Assembly (NCBI GenBank): GCA_024663395.1
Contig: JANFAH010000006.1
Location: 1,674,001-1,738,000 of the forward strand
Reading direction: 5' to 3'
From: Pisolithus tinctorius
Taxonomy: Eukaryota > Basidiomycota > Agaricomycetes > Boletales > Pisolithaceae
DNA length: 64,000 nucleotides
The translations under genes and the position numbers were made by a program. The notes beneath the pieces were generated by a model. The model saw only the letters and a program-made list of their open reading frames with translations, was not told the origin of the DNA and did no database searches. This document shows positions 32,485 through 43,760 of this stretch, piece after piece; position 1 is the first letter of the stretch; each line of letters opens with the position of its first letter.

Positions 32485-34397
32485 AACCGTTGCGTATGTC
32501 AGTTCACAATGTATTACACCACCGCCCTGATTTTGGAACAGCACCGATTGAGCAGATTACCCCCCATGTCATGCAGCTGTGGAAGGCCTGCCGCACAGAC
32601 AAGGAGATGCTGGAAGAAGTTCTCAAGCACATCAACACTGAGGAATATGGAATCGGGTACGCAGCTACGTTTTCCTCTGTTATCCATGTCCCATTAACCC
32701 TGATCTGAAATTACCAGCCTGACGAAATTCAAGGCCATTCGCAAAAGCTTAGGGTTGCACCGTACTCGCCAGCAGGGCCACACAACTGAATCGATCCGTA
32801 GTGTTATGGTCCATCTGTGCGAGATGTACCCCAAGGCTGGAGTGTGCAAAACAATAAGTTTATTGTTCCATGAGATGGACATGTCTGTATCTCGGTAAGT
32901 TCTGATCGACCATCCCATACATCAACTTACTCCGCTGCAGCAGCATTGTCCATGAATACTTCACCACCTACGAGCCCAATCTTGTTCGACAGCGGAAGGC
33001 TCAGCATCTTCAACAGCGGCGATTCTGGGCTGCTGGTGTGAATGATATTTGGGCGATTGATCAGCACGATAAATGGCTTTGGTTTGGCTTAGCTCTCCAC
33101 ACAGGTATAGAGCCATTTTCAGGAAGAATAATGTGGATGCACATCTGGCATTCAAATCGTAACCCTCAACTAATCCTAAGCTATTATCTCGATGTTGTTG
33201 ATGAACTTGGTTGTAAGTAATTAACCCTAGGCATGCTGTGGGGACGCTCATACCTGCCGCTTCCTTAACAGACATTCCACTTGTTACACAGAGCGATCCA
33301 GGTACAGAAAACTTTGGGATCGCCAATGCCCAAACTATGCTGCACCAGTGGCATGACCGTAGTTTGCTTGGTACATTGCAACACAGATGGATGCGAACAA
33401 AGAAGAATGTCATGCCCGAAATCACTTGGTCACAACTCTGGCGCCGCTTCACACCTGGCTTCGAGTCTCTTCTGGATTGGGGTGTGGAACAAGGCTGGTA
33501 CGATTGTGACAACACATTACAGCAGTAATTTGATCACTTTCTGAGGAGTACCATACTGACTTGGGATTTTTGAATCTGTCAGGCTCATCTTTTATTGGGT
33601 GTTCATCCCCTGGCTTCAGTGCAAACTCGATGCGTATAGGAACTGCGTGAATTACACTGCAAAGCGTCGTGATCGAAACAAAGTGGGTAATTTACATTAT
33701 GATGCACTTTTCAATCAACCACTAAACAATCCAAGGTATTGCCGCATGGTGTCCCTGAACTTATCCACAGTGCCGCTGAAGATTATGGCGCGCTGGACTT
33801 CAAGGTATGGAATACAGATTTAGATACATGTGATGTGTCCTGACTTATGGATTACAGGTGATCGTTGACCGTGCTGCAATAGAGCATGTACGCAAGGTGT
33901 ATATCAATTCCGCTCATCCCATGTTTGATCTGGTATCCCCTGCATTTGGCGCCTTCCTCGAAAAGTGTTACACTATGTTGCAGCGTCCTCCCGTTGGTTG
34001 TGGCAACGCATGGACAGTATATCATGAAATGTTGGCCCTCATTCAGCGACAAGAAGAGGCACAGGCTCTCCATGAATCAATAATGGACGTTGAAATGCCC
34101 GCAGAGCACCTCCCCCTTATTGAAGGCTTGGAAGATCTCCCTTTCAATGAGACAGATGGAAACTACTACATGGGTGGTGTAGGTGGTGGCCTTGGACTAC
34201 GTAAGTTGTCAATGAAATTTTTGTTAACTAGTGGCTAAGTACGAGCAGAGGAAGATCACATCCGGGTATTGGATAACCTTGATGACGAACCCAATGTTGA
34301 AGGTGGTGAGACAAGTGATGCTGGAGCTGGCGTTGTTATTTCAGCCTTTTCTGATGATGAAAGTGATGACGACGACCCATTCCTAGACAAGTGGTAG
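32485..34397 (+). CDS. Integrase-core domain protein of element T (5' end displaced by foldback element)
   Basis: Protein of the integrase-core family common in Agaricomycete genomes. Exon sequence in order: KPLRMSVHNVLHHRPDFGTA, ITPHVMQLWKACRT, LTKFKAIRKSLGLHRTRQQG (helix-turn-helix-like N-terminal part), then FWAAGVNDIWAIDQHDKW with the first candidate catalytic Asp. GIEPFSGRIMWMHIWHSNRN and TQSDPGTENFGIANAQ (second Asp) follow, and RTKKNVMPEITW may hold the Glu, 41 residues on. After that come YTAKRRDRNKV, LPHGVPELI and an acidic tail DESDDDDPFLDKW ending at 34397. About six short introns fit. I saw no stop in the exons, so apart from the foldback insertion the gene looks intact. Role as T's transposase is inferred from its position between the inverted repeats. 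Confidence 0.75.
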
Positions 34398-34499
34398 ATA
34401 CTATGTAGTACATCAGGCTCGTATCTACATTTTCGTGGTTGTTTTTCATGATTCATTATAATATATACAAGGCCGTTAAATTGCATCTCGGGTAGGTTT

Positions 34500-34594
34500 G
34501 CGGTGTCTTGGGTCCCAAGGGGGTCGATTACCAAGTTTAGTATTTGCGGGCGCCTCGCCCACCACCTTTCTGAGCATGACCGTCCGGCTTTCCA
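34500..34594 (-). repeat. Element T right terminal inverted repeat
   Basis: Inverse partner of the left end: the outer block is 34570-34594 and the inner block about 34501-34530. The flanking TA at 34595-34596 and the return to Gypsy A-type sequence mark the boundary. Confidence 0.7.
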
Positions 34595-34596
34595 TA

Positions 34597-37500
34597 AGTC
34601 TGGTGGTCAGGACAGGCCAGAAAGGCTAGTCGGAGACTGGTTTGGACCTGGGAAGGGCTGGAAGGCCAAAAATGTCAAAGGGAGACCGGTCTGGGGTTGG
34701 GCAGGGCTGGAGTGGCTGGCTGGAGGCTGGTCTGAAGGTGTTGGAGGAGTTTGGGGTAGTCAGAGATGACCTGAGGTGCTATCCAGCTAGCAGGCTGATA
34801 ACAGGAGGCCAAAACAGTGTAGGCCAGTGGGCTAACACTGAGACCGGGGTAACCAGGGGTAGCAAGGTGTAACCCTGAGGCTGGAAGTGGCAAGCCCAAG
34901 TGCCGAGCACCTTGGAACAGGCCAGACGAGCCTCTGGAGGACAGTGAGGGACCAGGGGCTGTCTACAACAGCTAGAGTCTGGTCTGGACAAGGACCAGAG
35001 GACCTGACACAGCCAGGCATGAACCAGGGATCAGCAGGCCATGAGACCAGTTCAATGAAGGCCTAGGGATGTCAGCAGGAGGGGAGTCCAGGTGTTGAGT
35101 CCAGTTTAGGGGTGTCTGGAGTTGGTTGGAAGTGGGTTTTCTGGTGGTGAGAAGCCCAAAGGCCAAAAGGGCCACTGGAGGACTGGTTCAGGGGGTCTGG
35201 AGACCGGGTGAGGCCTAGGGGTTGTCCAGCTGAAAGGCTGACAACAGGAGGCCGAGACCGGTGAGACCAGTGAACACACAATCACTGAGGCTGAGAACCA
35301 TTGAGACAGTGAGACCAGAGTACCAGCACAAATGTCAGGGGCTGGGAGCAACCCAGGGCAGGTGGTTCGGGAGTGCTTCAGTATGCAAGGACTGGGCCAA
35401 GGAACTGGGAACTGGTGTGCAGGGACCGAGTGGGGTTGTGCTGAGGGCACTGGAGAGGTAGCAGACAGGAGTTTGGAAGAGAGTAGGTCACTAGCAAGGT
35501 CCCTTATCCCCCTCTTAGGGTAGACTTCCCAAGTCTACAGGGGTATGAGGTATGGGCCAGGATCATGGAGTGGAGTACTGGATGGGTAGTAGGAGTACTA
35601 CCACCAGAGTTGTAAGTCCGAGTACTGAGAATGCTGAGACCGGCTTAACAGGTGTTAAGACCAGTTTTGGGAAGCTTTTTCAAGGCTGGAAAAGCTTTAA
35701 AACCGGAGATACAAGGCCACCAGAGCAGGCCGGACTGGTACAGGGATAGTAAGGAGTGTCGGAGTCAAAGGTGAGGGTATGGAGGCTGGAACCAGAGCCC
35801 AAGGGGAAACCAGAAGGCCGGTGAAGACCAGCAGGCCAAAAGACAACTGGTAAGACCAGAGTCAGGAGAGTGGGTAGGACCAGAGTTCCAGAGTCAATGG
35901 TGGGGTGACAGTGGCAATGGTTTAGGGGAAGGTGAGGGGTTAGCTGGTACCCAAAGGGGCCTTGTGAACATACAAGTTCTGGGGTGAGTGGGTGAGCTGG
36001 GAAACAGACCGGCAGAGTCAGGGGTTTGTCAGATGGGCCAAAGCCCAGGGTGTCTTGCAAGCAAATTCATGCTCCAAGGCAGGGTTGATGTCAGGGGGGT
36101 TAGCAAACTTTTAGTACTAGGTGGGGATAGGTGACTGCACTGCACTCGGCCACCAACGGGTGCCTATTGAGTGGGCTAGTCAGTTCCCTACAACCAAGAT
36201 ACTTCAGTTCCTAACGGGTTGACAAGGCCAATTAAAACAGGGGTTGGAGACCAAGAGAGAACCAAGGACCAGAAAGAGGTGCTAGGTCAAGACCATAGCA
36301 TTGGGGTAGAGGACAGGGGTAGTTCTTGGAGGAGGGAGAGGCCTGAAGGCCAAATGAGTGACAGGGGGAGTAGCATAGAGCTACCCAAGGGGCATCAGAG
36401 GCTGAGGAAGGCCGGAGATGGGAGACCAGCCAAAGAAACAAGTCTGGAGTGAGTAAGACTGGTCAGGGACCATGAGGAAGTCCAGAGATGAGCACCAGAA
36501 AGAGAAAGGAGTCTGGAGTCAGCAAGACTGGTTAAGGGCTATAAGGAAGTCCGGAGGTGACAGGCCAGACAAAGGCTGACAAGGCCTAGTGAAGGAGGGA
36601 AGACCAGAACTCAGGAGTCCGGTCATAAAGGAGTCTGGAGGCAGAAAAAGCGGACACAAATAGGGGGACCGGAGTTAGCAAGTCTGGTCCAGGGCTGAAC
36701 AGCCAGGTGAGTCCAAGGGAAGTTGGGGGTCCAGCAGGGTTCAGCAGGACAAGCCAGGGCCACAAGGGGACTGGAGCTGGCAAGTCTGGGCTGTAAAGCC
36801 TGGCGAAGCCATGGGTCTGGCAGGACAAGCCAGGAGGACTGCTAAGGGGACTGGAGTGTAGCACTAATTGATTTGTCTCTACCAAGACCACCAGTTTTGG
36901 CTTCTGGTGTACCAGAGTACCAACTTGTTGACCCAGTTAGGATCCTGGGGTAGACTCTAATTGTTTTGTCTCAACTGAGACCACTGGTTTTGGCTTCTGG
37001 AGTACAAAGCTACCAACTTGTTAACCCAGTTAGGATCCTGGGGTGGACAGAGGACAGGGAAAGGCCTGGAAATGAGGTCAGGGACCAGGATAGGGGCCGG
37101 AGGACCAGCAGACCGGTCCTAGACTGAAGACCAGGGCCAGGAGCAAGTCCAAAGGACTAGCATGCCCAGGGGGTGCCTCCAAGTGAAAAGAGAGGCCAGA
37201 AGAGAGGTCAGGGACTGGGCTGGCAGACCGGTCCTAGACTGAAATGGAGGTGTCATGCACTAGCCAAGACCACAAGAGCTGAGGCCTGGTGCAAGTCCAA
37301 AGGACAAGCACCACTCCAAGGCTGAGGTGACTAGTGCAGGACCAGGACAATGGACAGGGGACCCAGGAGGGGTCTGAGAGGAATAAGAGGGTCTGGGGAA
37401 AGCCAGGACCGGTCCAAGACCTAGTAACAGGTCTAGACAAGTCTGGGTGAGGTGGCTGAGTCAGACTGAGGCCAGAATGGCCAGTAATGAAGGGCAGGAG

Positions 37501-37650
37501 GCCGAGAGAAGTGGCAAAGTGGCTTCAGACAAGTCCAGGTGAGCATGGACAAGTGAAACCAAGGCCAGACAGGCCAGTTACAGACAGTTTGGAGACTGGA
37601 AAGGGGGTCCATGGCTCCAAGGTCGGTGTAGCAAAGGCTGAGGATGGAGA
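34597..37650 (-). mobile_element. Gypsy A internal remnant (middle part)
   Basis: Continuation of Gypsy A between element T and repeat X. Dominated by CCAGAG/CCGGAG/GGTCTGG word variants. Near 35,505-35,545 the minus strand preserves a degenerate copy of the Gypsy B segment around its RNase H/integrase boundary (AAGAGGGGGATAAG), now with a stop. Frames elsewhere give only Pro/Ser/Leu/Trp-rich low-complexity translations. Confidence 0.6.
36865..37045. repeat. 93-bp tandem duplication in Gypsy A
   Basis: Two copies ending CCCAGTTAGGATCCTGGGGT (about 36,934 and 37,027) with a period of 93 bp and scattered transitions. Confidence 0.75.
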
Positions 37651-37654
37651 CCAG

Positions 37655-39525
37655 TGTCACACACCAAAGGTGTTGTGGACATGGTTACAGCTGACTCTGC
37701 CTAACTCGTTGACGAGTTGCGCACAATGCCCAAGCATGCAGATGAAGACTAAAGGCCTCATGCGTAGAAAGACTGTTGGACGTGAACAGTCATCCTTCGC
37801 ACAAGAACGAGTCGTCAGTGCTAAAGAGAAAAGAGGAAGCGAGTTAAGCGCGCATTAAAGGTTTTTAGCGCCCGTGTACGGCATTCCGGTTTTCGTCATA
37901 TCTCCACCATTTCCAAAGATATCGACTCCGTTCCCATGCTCGCTTAAAGTGCTCAGCCCCACGATTCTTCCTTCCAAATTTGGAGAGGATCCTCGCACCC
38001 TGCATGTTTCTACAGCACTCTGTCTGTCAGATGCTCATTTCGCTAAGTCCATCAATCATGGCCACCTCTTTGTTGATCATCTTGCTTGTCTCATTTGCCA
38101 GAGACAGTGGCTACGTATATCTGCCAGGTGTTCCCACCAGCTTCCGTCCTGAAGCCCCCTGGTTCATCCCGTCATTGTCAGCCCCATCTCATCCCATGCA
38201 GCTTGGTCAGCGTGTTCTCCTTGTCATTATGACTTCCAGAAGGACGTTCTTTGGTCGCCTCAGGTCTGTCGCTCGGTTAGAAAGGTCTTATGTGGTCATT
38301 TCAGTCTCCCCAGTTGATGAAGCATATGGATCGTTCCTCCCTGCTCCTTGCACCATCTTTATTCCAGTCTCGTCCATCATTCTTCCTGCATTGCGACAGC
38401 TGCAGTATAATCTACTGTCCTCCAGCCTCCCTGATTGCATTCATGATGAGTATGACATGCATCTTGCCTTCTTACTGCAAGATCCAGCAGAAGACGTTCC
38501 CCCTTCTCCACCTCCTCCGTCAGAACCCCATTCATGAAGTTTTTGTTAACTTCGCTGAGAGGATGGAAGGGTGGGAGACACGATCGCATATGCTCTCATT
38601 GCCCCAGACCCCCAACACCCTAGCCCCCTTTGACACCTGACTCATGCCCTTCAATTCTGGAATTAATACTTCCCTATCTGGAAACACCATCCATCTGTCA
38701 TGCCGTCTTTGGATCTAGAGATGTCTCCACCGAGATCTAACTTGCATTGCCACCCCCTAATGTGATATCAGTGTGCTTACTCGGTTTCTGATTCTGTTTG
38801 ACTCGTTTTGTGATATTTTGACTATCCTTGACTCGTTTATTGCCAATACTTACCAATCTTCTTTGCTTGCTTACTTTTCATTTCTCGCTTACTTATCATG
38901 ATTACTCAGTCCTTACTCATTACTTACCAAGTGTTTGTGCCTTGTTTGTCACAAGCTGTGCTTCCCCCTCAGTATATAAACCCCCATGTACTTAGCTACC
39001 CACAATCAATCAGGAATCAATCAAGAAGCAATTCAGAAGAAGTCCAGCAATCAGTTCAGTGCCTATCTCGTCATCAACAGTTGAGGCTCCACGAAGGGGT
39101 CTATCTGTCATCATTCATATACTTGGTAGTTGAGGCTCATTCGGAAGAGTCTATCTACCACCATTCATTATCTGAAGCTCCATCCACACTTAGTCAGCAA
39201 GTCTTGCTTAGTCATCCTCCCACTCCTGCATAACTCGTCATCGACTTGTGCAAGGAGCACGTTTCCTTGAAGTCCATTACTTGAAGTACCTTTCAGCTGA
39301 ACACCTTCACTCTGTTCAGCATCCCCCATCCAATCATCACTCATTCATCTTCTCCTGCATAACTTGTCGACGACTTGTGCCAGGAGCACCTCTCCTTGAA
39401 GTTCCCCCCCCACATTCAGGTTTCTGCCCTCCAGGTTCTGTGGAGGCACACCACCACTCGCTCTACATTTGTCTTTTGTGTTGGTTTTGGTTGGTTTTCA
39501 CCACCTTTCCACACTTTGACTCACA
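37655..39525 (+). mobile_element. Repeat X copy 1 (LTR-like, 1.87 kb)
   Basis: Begins TGTCACACACCAAAGG and ends CTTTGACTCACA (TG...CA ends). Flanked by CCAG (37651-37654) and CCGG (39526-39529), a possible 4-bp target duplication with one CpG transition. It lies in Gypsy A internal sequence. Contains an open frame at 37980-38537 and, near 38,970, CCCCCTCAGTATATAAACCC, which looks like a TATA region. Two other copies lie at 41405-43206 (rearranged) and 44460-47757. It could be a solo LTR of an unusually long-LTR element or a non-autonomous element. Confidence 0.6.
37980..38537 (+). CDS. Hypothetical ORF inside repeat X
   Basis: 185 codons, including GYVYLPGVPTSFRPEAPWFI, TSRRTFFGRLRSVARLERSY, ISVSPVDEAYGSFLPAP and DEYDMHLAFLLQDPAEDVPP. 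Large parts of the same reading frame remain open in the other two X copies, with amino-acid differences. I do not recognise a family. The ATG is preceded by open frame in other registers, so the start is uncertain. It may be a real repeat-encoded protein or an accident of low stop density. Confidence 0.35.
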   Translation: MERILAPCMFLQHSVCQMLISLSPSIMATSLLIILLVSFARDSGYVYLPGVPTSFRPEAPWFIPSLSAPSHPMQLGQRVLLVIMTSRRTFFGRLRSVARLERSYVVISVSPVDEAYGSFLPAPCTIFIPVSSIILPALRQLQYNLLSSSLPDCIHDEYDMHLAFLLQDPAEDVPPSPPPPSEPHS

Positions 39526-39529
39526 CCGG

Positions 39530-40233
39530 ACCCAAAAACCACTGAAGCTGAGTGCCAATGGGGAACAGGGAAGGTGTTGAGGAGCAGGACTGGCCAAGTC
39601 CAGGCCTGGGGGCTGCACCAGAGGTGCACAGAGGTCCAGAGACCAATATCAGGGAGTCAGGAGGTCAAATGAGTGATGAGACCCCAGTGTTCAGTACAGT
39701 AGAACTGGACGAAGACAGCTGGGCTAGAGTGCTGGGACAACTGAGGTAAGGACTGTGGTGAAGACCGAGGTGACCAGCCAGGGGTCAGGGGTAGCTCAGG
39801 GGAGCTGACAGAAGTGAGTCCAGTTGTTGAGGCCGACTCAGTGGCAAGTCCAGAGGGTAACTCCGACCTGGAAGTGGGCTCAGGCAAGAACCCAGGTTGG
39901 TGGTGAGTCCAGATGGTGAGTCTGACTCAGGGGCTGACATGGCCGGTCTGGAGTCAGGAGAAAATGAGTGGCAGGCAGGGATCAGGAGTAAGGGAATGGA
40001 TGCATTAAGTTTTGACCACTAGAGACATAGTGTCAGGGGTAATGCAACCCAGGGGTGTGCAGAGTGCCAAGGGTCACTGGCTACCTCTGCTTTAGCAGAG
40101 ATCTCCAGGTTGGGCTCCAGAGTCAGATGAGAGGTATTCTGATGAGTCCCAATGGGCAAGGTCATGGGTAGGGGCTCTAGAGCAGGACCTAGACATGATG
40201 AAGTGACTTGCACAAGTGTGAGTCAGAATATAC
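39530..40233 (-). mobile_element. Gypsy A internal remnant (5' leader and gag region)
   Basis: Lies between repeat X and the 5' LTR of Gypsy A. Its last bases (GTGTGAGTCAGAATATAC) closely resemble the leader next to the 5' LTR of Gypsy B, so this should be leader plus the beginning of gag. Frames on the minus strand are Ser/Pro/Leu-rich without a recognisable gag fold. Confidence 0.55.
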
Positions 40234-41158
40234 TGTGAAGTACAGGTTTACCCTCAGGTGACTGAGCTTCAAGACCAGGTGACAGGGGCTAAGTCCGAGT
40301 GACCAGAATCAAGGCCAGGAGACAGGGGCCAAGTCTGGTGGGACTGGAGTTAAGGCCAGAGGTCAGGGGCTAAGTCCAGAGGACTGGACTTAAGGCCAGG
40401 AGTGCAGGAACAAGACCGGTAGCATGGGAAACCGACCAGTCTTGGGGTGTGCACAGGGGGGAAGCCAGTCCAGGGTTGGATCTACCTCCCTTGGTCTCAG
40501 CTTATGTGCTGTACCCTTATGCAAGCCGGGGAGAGGTCCGGGACAGGGGCCAGGGATAGCTTAAGGCTTGGCCTTAGCTATGGAGTAGTCTCAGGGTGTA
40601 GTACAGGAGTTGAGGGTAATACTTAATTGATATTCTGACTGAGGGTGCTACAAAGTATGTACAGGGGTTAAATACATGAGGCCAGCCCGGGATAATGAAC
40701 ATAGAGCCGGACTTGTTAATAAGCTATTAGCAAGAAGATTAGCAAGAGAGTGGATAGCCACAGTGGCTGTGCCGAGGCTAATAGCCAAAGTCTGGGTGAC
40801 CAGCATACCGGGGTCAGACACAGGATTTGTACAGTAAGCAAAGTCAGATGAATGGGCGAGACTAAATATAGTATAAACAAAGGGAAACAGACTGGAGATA
40901 TGTCTGGGTGACCCTGACATAGACCTGGGAGGACCAGGGTGGAGCAGCACAAGGCTGGGAGGCCGAAGTGGACTGGAGATAGGGGTAAAACACCGGACTT
41001 AAGTTATTTAGACCGGAGTTGGGTTTCCTAGGGCTGGAGTTGAGTTCTCTAGGCCGGAGTTAGGTTTTCTAGGCTGGACTAGGACCGGACTTGACCGGAG
41101 ATAGGGGCTAGGGGTCCGGACTGGACTGGGACCAAGTCCGAGAGTCATGGATATGACA
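40234..41158 (-). repeat. Gypsy A 5' LTR (right)
   Basis: 925-bp partner of 15455-16379, followed directly by target duplication TCCCC (41159-41163). It retains somewhat more CCGG words in places than the left copy; the differences are mainly transitions. Confidence 0.9.
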
Positions 41159-41404
41159 TCCCCCCCCAACAGTGCAACCCTTCATATTGACAACAAAAGT
41201 GGTGGTACCTCAAGTTCTCTGGGAGAAATCCTATGCTGCACAGACCAATTGCCTTATTAAGTGGTGCAGGACCAATGAAACAGAATGAAAGGAGCTCTTT
41301 TTGGACTCTATACAAGATGCTTGAGAGGAAGGTAGGAAATAAGCAGCAAATGCAACATGGGAGGGGTGCCATCTATGTTGAGATCATGAAGGCAATCTTC
41401 TCAG

Positions 41405-43206
41405 TGTCACAAACCAAATGTGGACATGGTTACAACTGACTCTGCCTAACTTGTTGATGAGTTGTGCACAGTGCCATGAATGGAGATGAAGACTATAGCC
41501 CTCAGGTGTAGAAGGACTGCTGGATGTTAGCAGTCATCCTCTGCACAAGAATGAGTGATCAGTGCCAGAGAGAGAAAAGAGGAAGTGAGTTAAGCACCCA
41601 TCAAAAGTTTTTAGTGCCTGATGTGAGTTAAAGTGTGGTTCAGTGGTGTAAACCAACCAAAAGGCAATGAAAGCAAGTGGTGGTGTGCCTATGCAGTACC
41701 TAGATGGCAGAAGGTCTTATTCAGGTGGGTTTTTGTGAGTTCCAACACTCAAAGATAAGTGCTGAGGGTTGGGGGTGCTCCTGATGAAGAGGGAGAAGGA
41801 AAGTGAGAGGAAGTGATGGGGTAGACTGCTGTCAGCCTACAGAAGGATGGAGGACAACTTAATTTGATGTTATAGGCTATTCTGAGCCCAGGAAGGGCTG
41901 AATGCAAAGATAATTGATGGTAGGCATCAATAGGCAAAGTAGATGATAGTTAGACTCTTAATAAAGCCTCAACTAATGAGGCTGATGAATGAATTACTGA
42001 GAGATGATGAAATGTGAGCAAGAGGGGCTCTCTGATGTCTTCATATTGTCAGCTATCTAAGTACAGTGATTTATATACAGTACAGGGATGTTGCCTATGG
42101 AAAACAAGGTGCAAATGCTTGGTAAGTGATTGGTAACTGATAAGTAAGGAATGTAAGTGGTGGGTAATTGACTTAGAAAGCATTGGTGAGCATTAGTAAG
42201 AATAAATAAGCCAAAAAGCAAAGAATCTGTAAGCAAAGTCAAAAGATTGGTAAGTATTGGCAATAGGTAAGTCAAGGACAGTCAGAATTTCGAAGTATGG
42301 GTCAAGCATTGTCAGAAACTGAGTAAGCATGCTGGAATCACATTAGGGGGAGGCTGTGCATGTCACATCTCAAAGGAATCACTTCTAGGCCAAGGTGGGA
42401 TGACAGAGAGGCAGTGCTGATCTGATGCCAATATAGGACATCCAAAAGGGGATAGCAGGTGTCAGGTGTCAAAGGGGGTCAAGCTTTGGGGGTCTGTATG
42501 CTTCTTGGACTGGAGAGACTGAAACAACCACATAAGAACTTTCTAACCAAATGACAGACCTGAAGCAACCAAAGAACATCCTCCTGGAGGCCATACTGAC
42601 AAAAAGAATGCACTGTCCAAGCTGGATGGGCTGGGAGGGGGCAGCTGAGGATGGGATGTACCAGGATGCTTCAGGACAGAAGCTAGTAGGAATTCCTAGT
42701 AAATATACATAGCCATGGTCCATAGCAAAGGGGATAAGCAAAATGATTGAGGTGGAAGCAGCCATATCAGAAGAATTGGTGAAATGAGTGTCTGCTAGAG
42801 AGAGTGCTGTAGAAACATGTGGAGTGTGAGGATCCTTCCCAATTTTGGAAGGTAGGATTGCATGGCTGAGCACTGTAAGTGAGTGTGGGAATGGTGTTGG
42901 TATCTGCAGAAATGGTGGAGATATGTTGAAAACCAGAATACCATACACAATGTCACACACCAAAGGTGTTTGATGACTTGGACATGGATACTGCTGATGA
43001 ATGGAGATGAAAGACTAGAGCCCTAATGCATAGAATGACAGCCAGGAACATTGGCAGTCATCCTTTGCACAAGAACAAGTCATCAGTGCCAAAGAAAAGA
43101 GAAGGAAGCAGGTTAAGCACCCATGTATGGCATTCTGGTTTTCAATGTATCTCCACCATTTCTGCAGATACTGACAGCATTCCCACACTCACTTATAATG
43201 CTCATT
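41405..43206. mobile_element. Repeat X copy 2 (rearranged)
   Basis: Three blocks: the first about 227 bp of X in plus orientation (41405-41631), then most of the remainder in minus orientation from its 3' end (41632 to about 42950), then the start of X again in plus orientation (42951 to about 43206). It is heavily CpG-depleted. The frame corresponding to the X open frame is partly kept on the minus strand (about 42,960-42,480). Inversion or recombination between two X copies would explain the order. Confidence 0.6.
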
Positions 43207-43248
43207 GAACTCCCATGGTTCATCAATGTCATGATCTAGGTCAGAAAG

Positions 43249-43760
43249 TTGCAATCATGTGAGCAAAGAATTCCAGAACCTTGGGGGGAACCCCTCCAGG
43301 AATTTCTCATTGATATAATCCCCAGGGAGTTTCTTCTTCTGAATGAGGCTGAAGATGCATTTGAATTCACAGACATATTTTCTGAGATCTTCCAGCAACT
43401 CCATAGGTTTCTGAACCTGATGGTAGAGTAAGGTTTTGAGGTTGGCTTTGGTATAGCAATGGTCTTTCACTGAGGCACCAGGGTAGTAGTTCAGGAATTC
43501 TTTTGTGAATGCATCCCAGTCATTGAGGCCATCAGTTGCAGCATCTGAGGTGGGCCAAAATTCTGCCTCATTGTGGTCTGCATAGCAAATTACCCAGTGG
43601 ATTTTCTAGGTTGAAACCTCCAGGAAATGCTGGGTAAACCAATGGGGACTCTTAACTCCAGAAGATCTCATCTAGGCCAGGGTCTGAGTCTGATGAGTGT
43701 GGCTCTGAAATGTCTCTGGGATTAGCTACTGGGATTAGGATTTCTGATGAGGAAATAGAT
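43249..43760 (-). pseudogene. Retrotransposon gag remnant
   Basis: Minus strand reads ASVKDHCYTKANLKTLLYHQ, ELLEDLRKYVCEFKCIFSLI, then NEKFLEGFPPRFWNSLLT and a stop. The pattern (tyrosine/aromatic helix, then a FLEGFP or FVRGFP block) is that of gag in Basidiomycete gypsy-like elements. Only a fragment remains, in CpG-poor decayed sequence; no LTRs could be assigned. Confidence 0.5.

Larger units (their letters stand above)
17561..34594. mobile_element. Element T: TIR DNA transposon carrying integrase-core and alpha-kinase genes
   Basis: The block starts TGGAAAGCCAGACGGTCA at 17561. It ends with the inverted counterpart at 34594, and 23 of the first 25 bases match. A second inverted match, around TTGGTAGTCG and CCTTGGGACCC, lies at 17622-17645 and 34507-34530. 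The dinucleotide TA flanks both ends (17559-17560, 34595-34596), and Gypsy A sequence continues outside on both sides. Inside are an integrase-core gene on the plus strand, an alpha-kinase gene on the minus strand starting from the shared region near 30,400, and a viroplasmin-like gene on the minus strand. Subtracting Gypsy B and the foldback element gives about 7.3 kb before those insertions. That the integrase moves this element is inferred from position. A captured host segment between chance repeats is the alternative. Confidence 0.65.
15455..41158 (-). mobile_element. Gypsy A: old LTR retrotransposon, opened up by nested insertions
   Basis: Two 925-bp LTRs, 15455-16379 and 40234-41158, begin TGTGAAGTA and end ATATGACA. 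Outside them is a 5-bp direct repeat TCCCC (15450-15454 and 41159-41163), the expected target duplication. A polypurine tract lies inside the left LTR (AAGAGGGGG on the minus strand, 16384-16392), and inside the right LTR is a leader closely resembling that of Gypsy B (both end GAATATAC just before the LTR). So the element reads on the minus strand with its 5' LTR on the right. Removing inserted element T and repeat X leaves about 6.8 kb, a normal gypsy size. Coding sequence is badly eroded; the only trace I can place is a degenerate match to the RNase H/integrase junction near 35,510. It is probably a relative of Gypsy B. Confidence 0.82.

Noticed and set aside
34503..40213. Numerous 60-130 codon frames in the Gypsy A interior
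   Set aside because: Translations of the repeated CCAGAG/CCGGAG words; Pro/Ser/Trp-rich, no conserved motif, frames change along the sequence.
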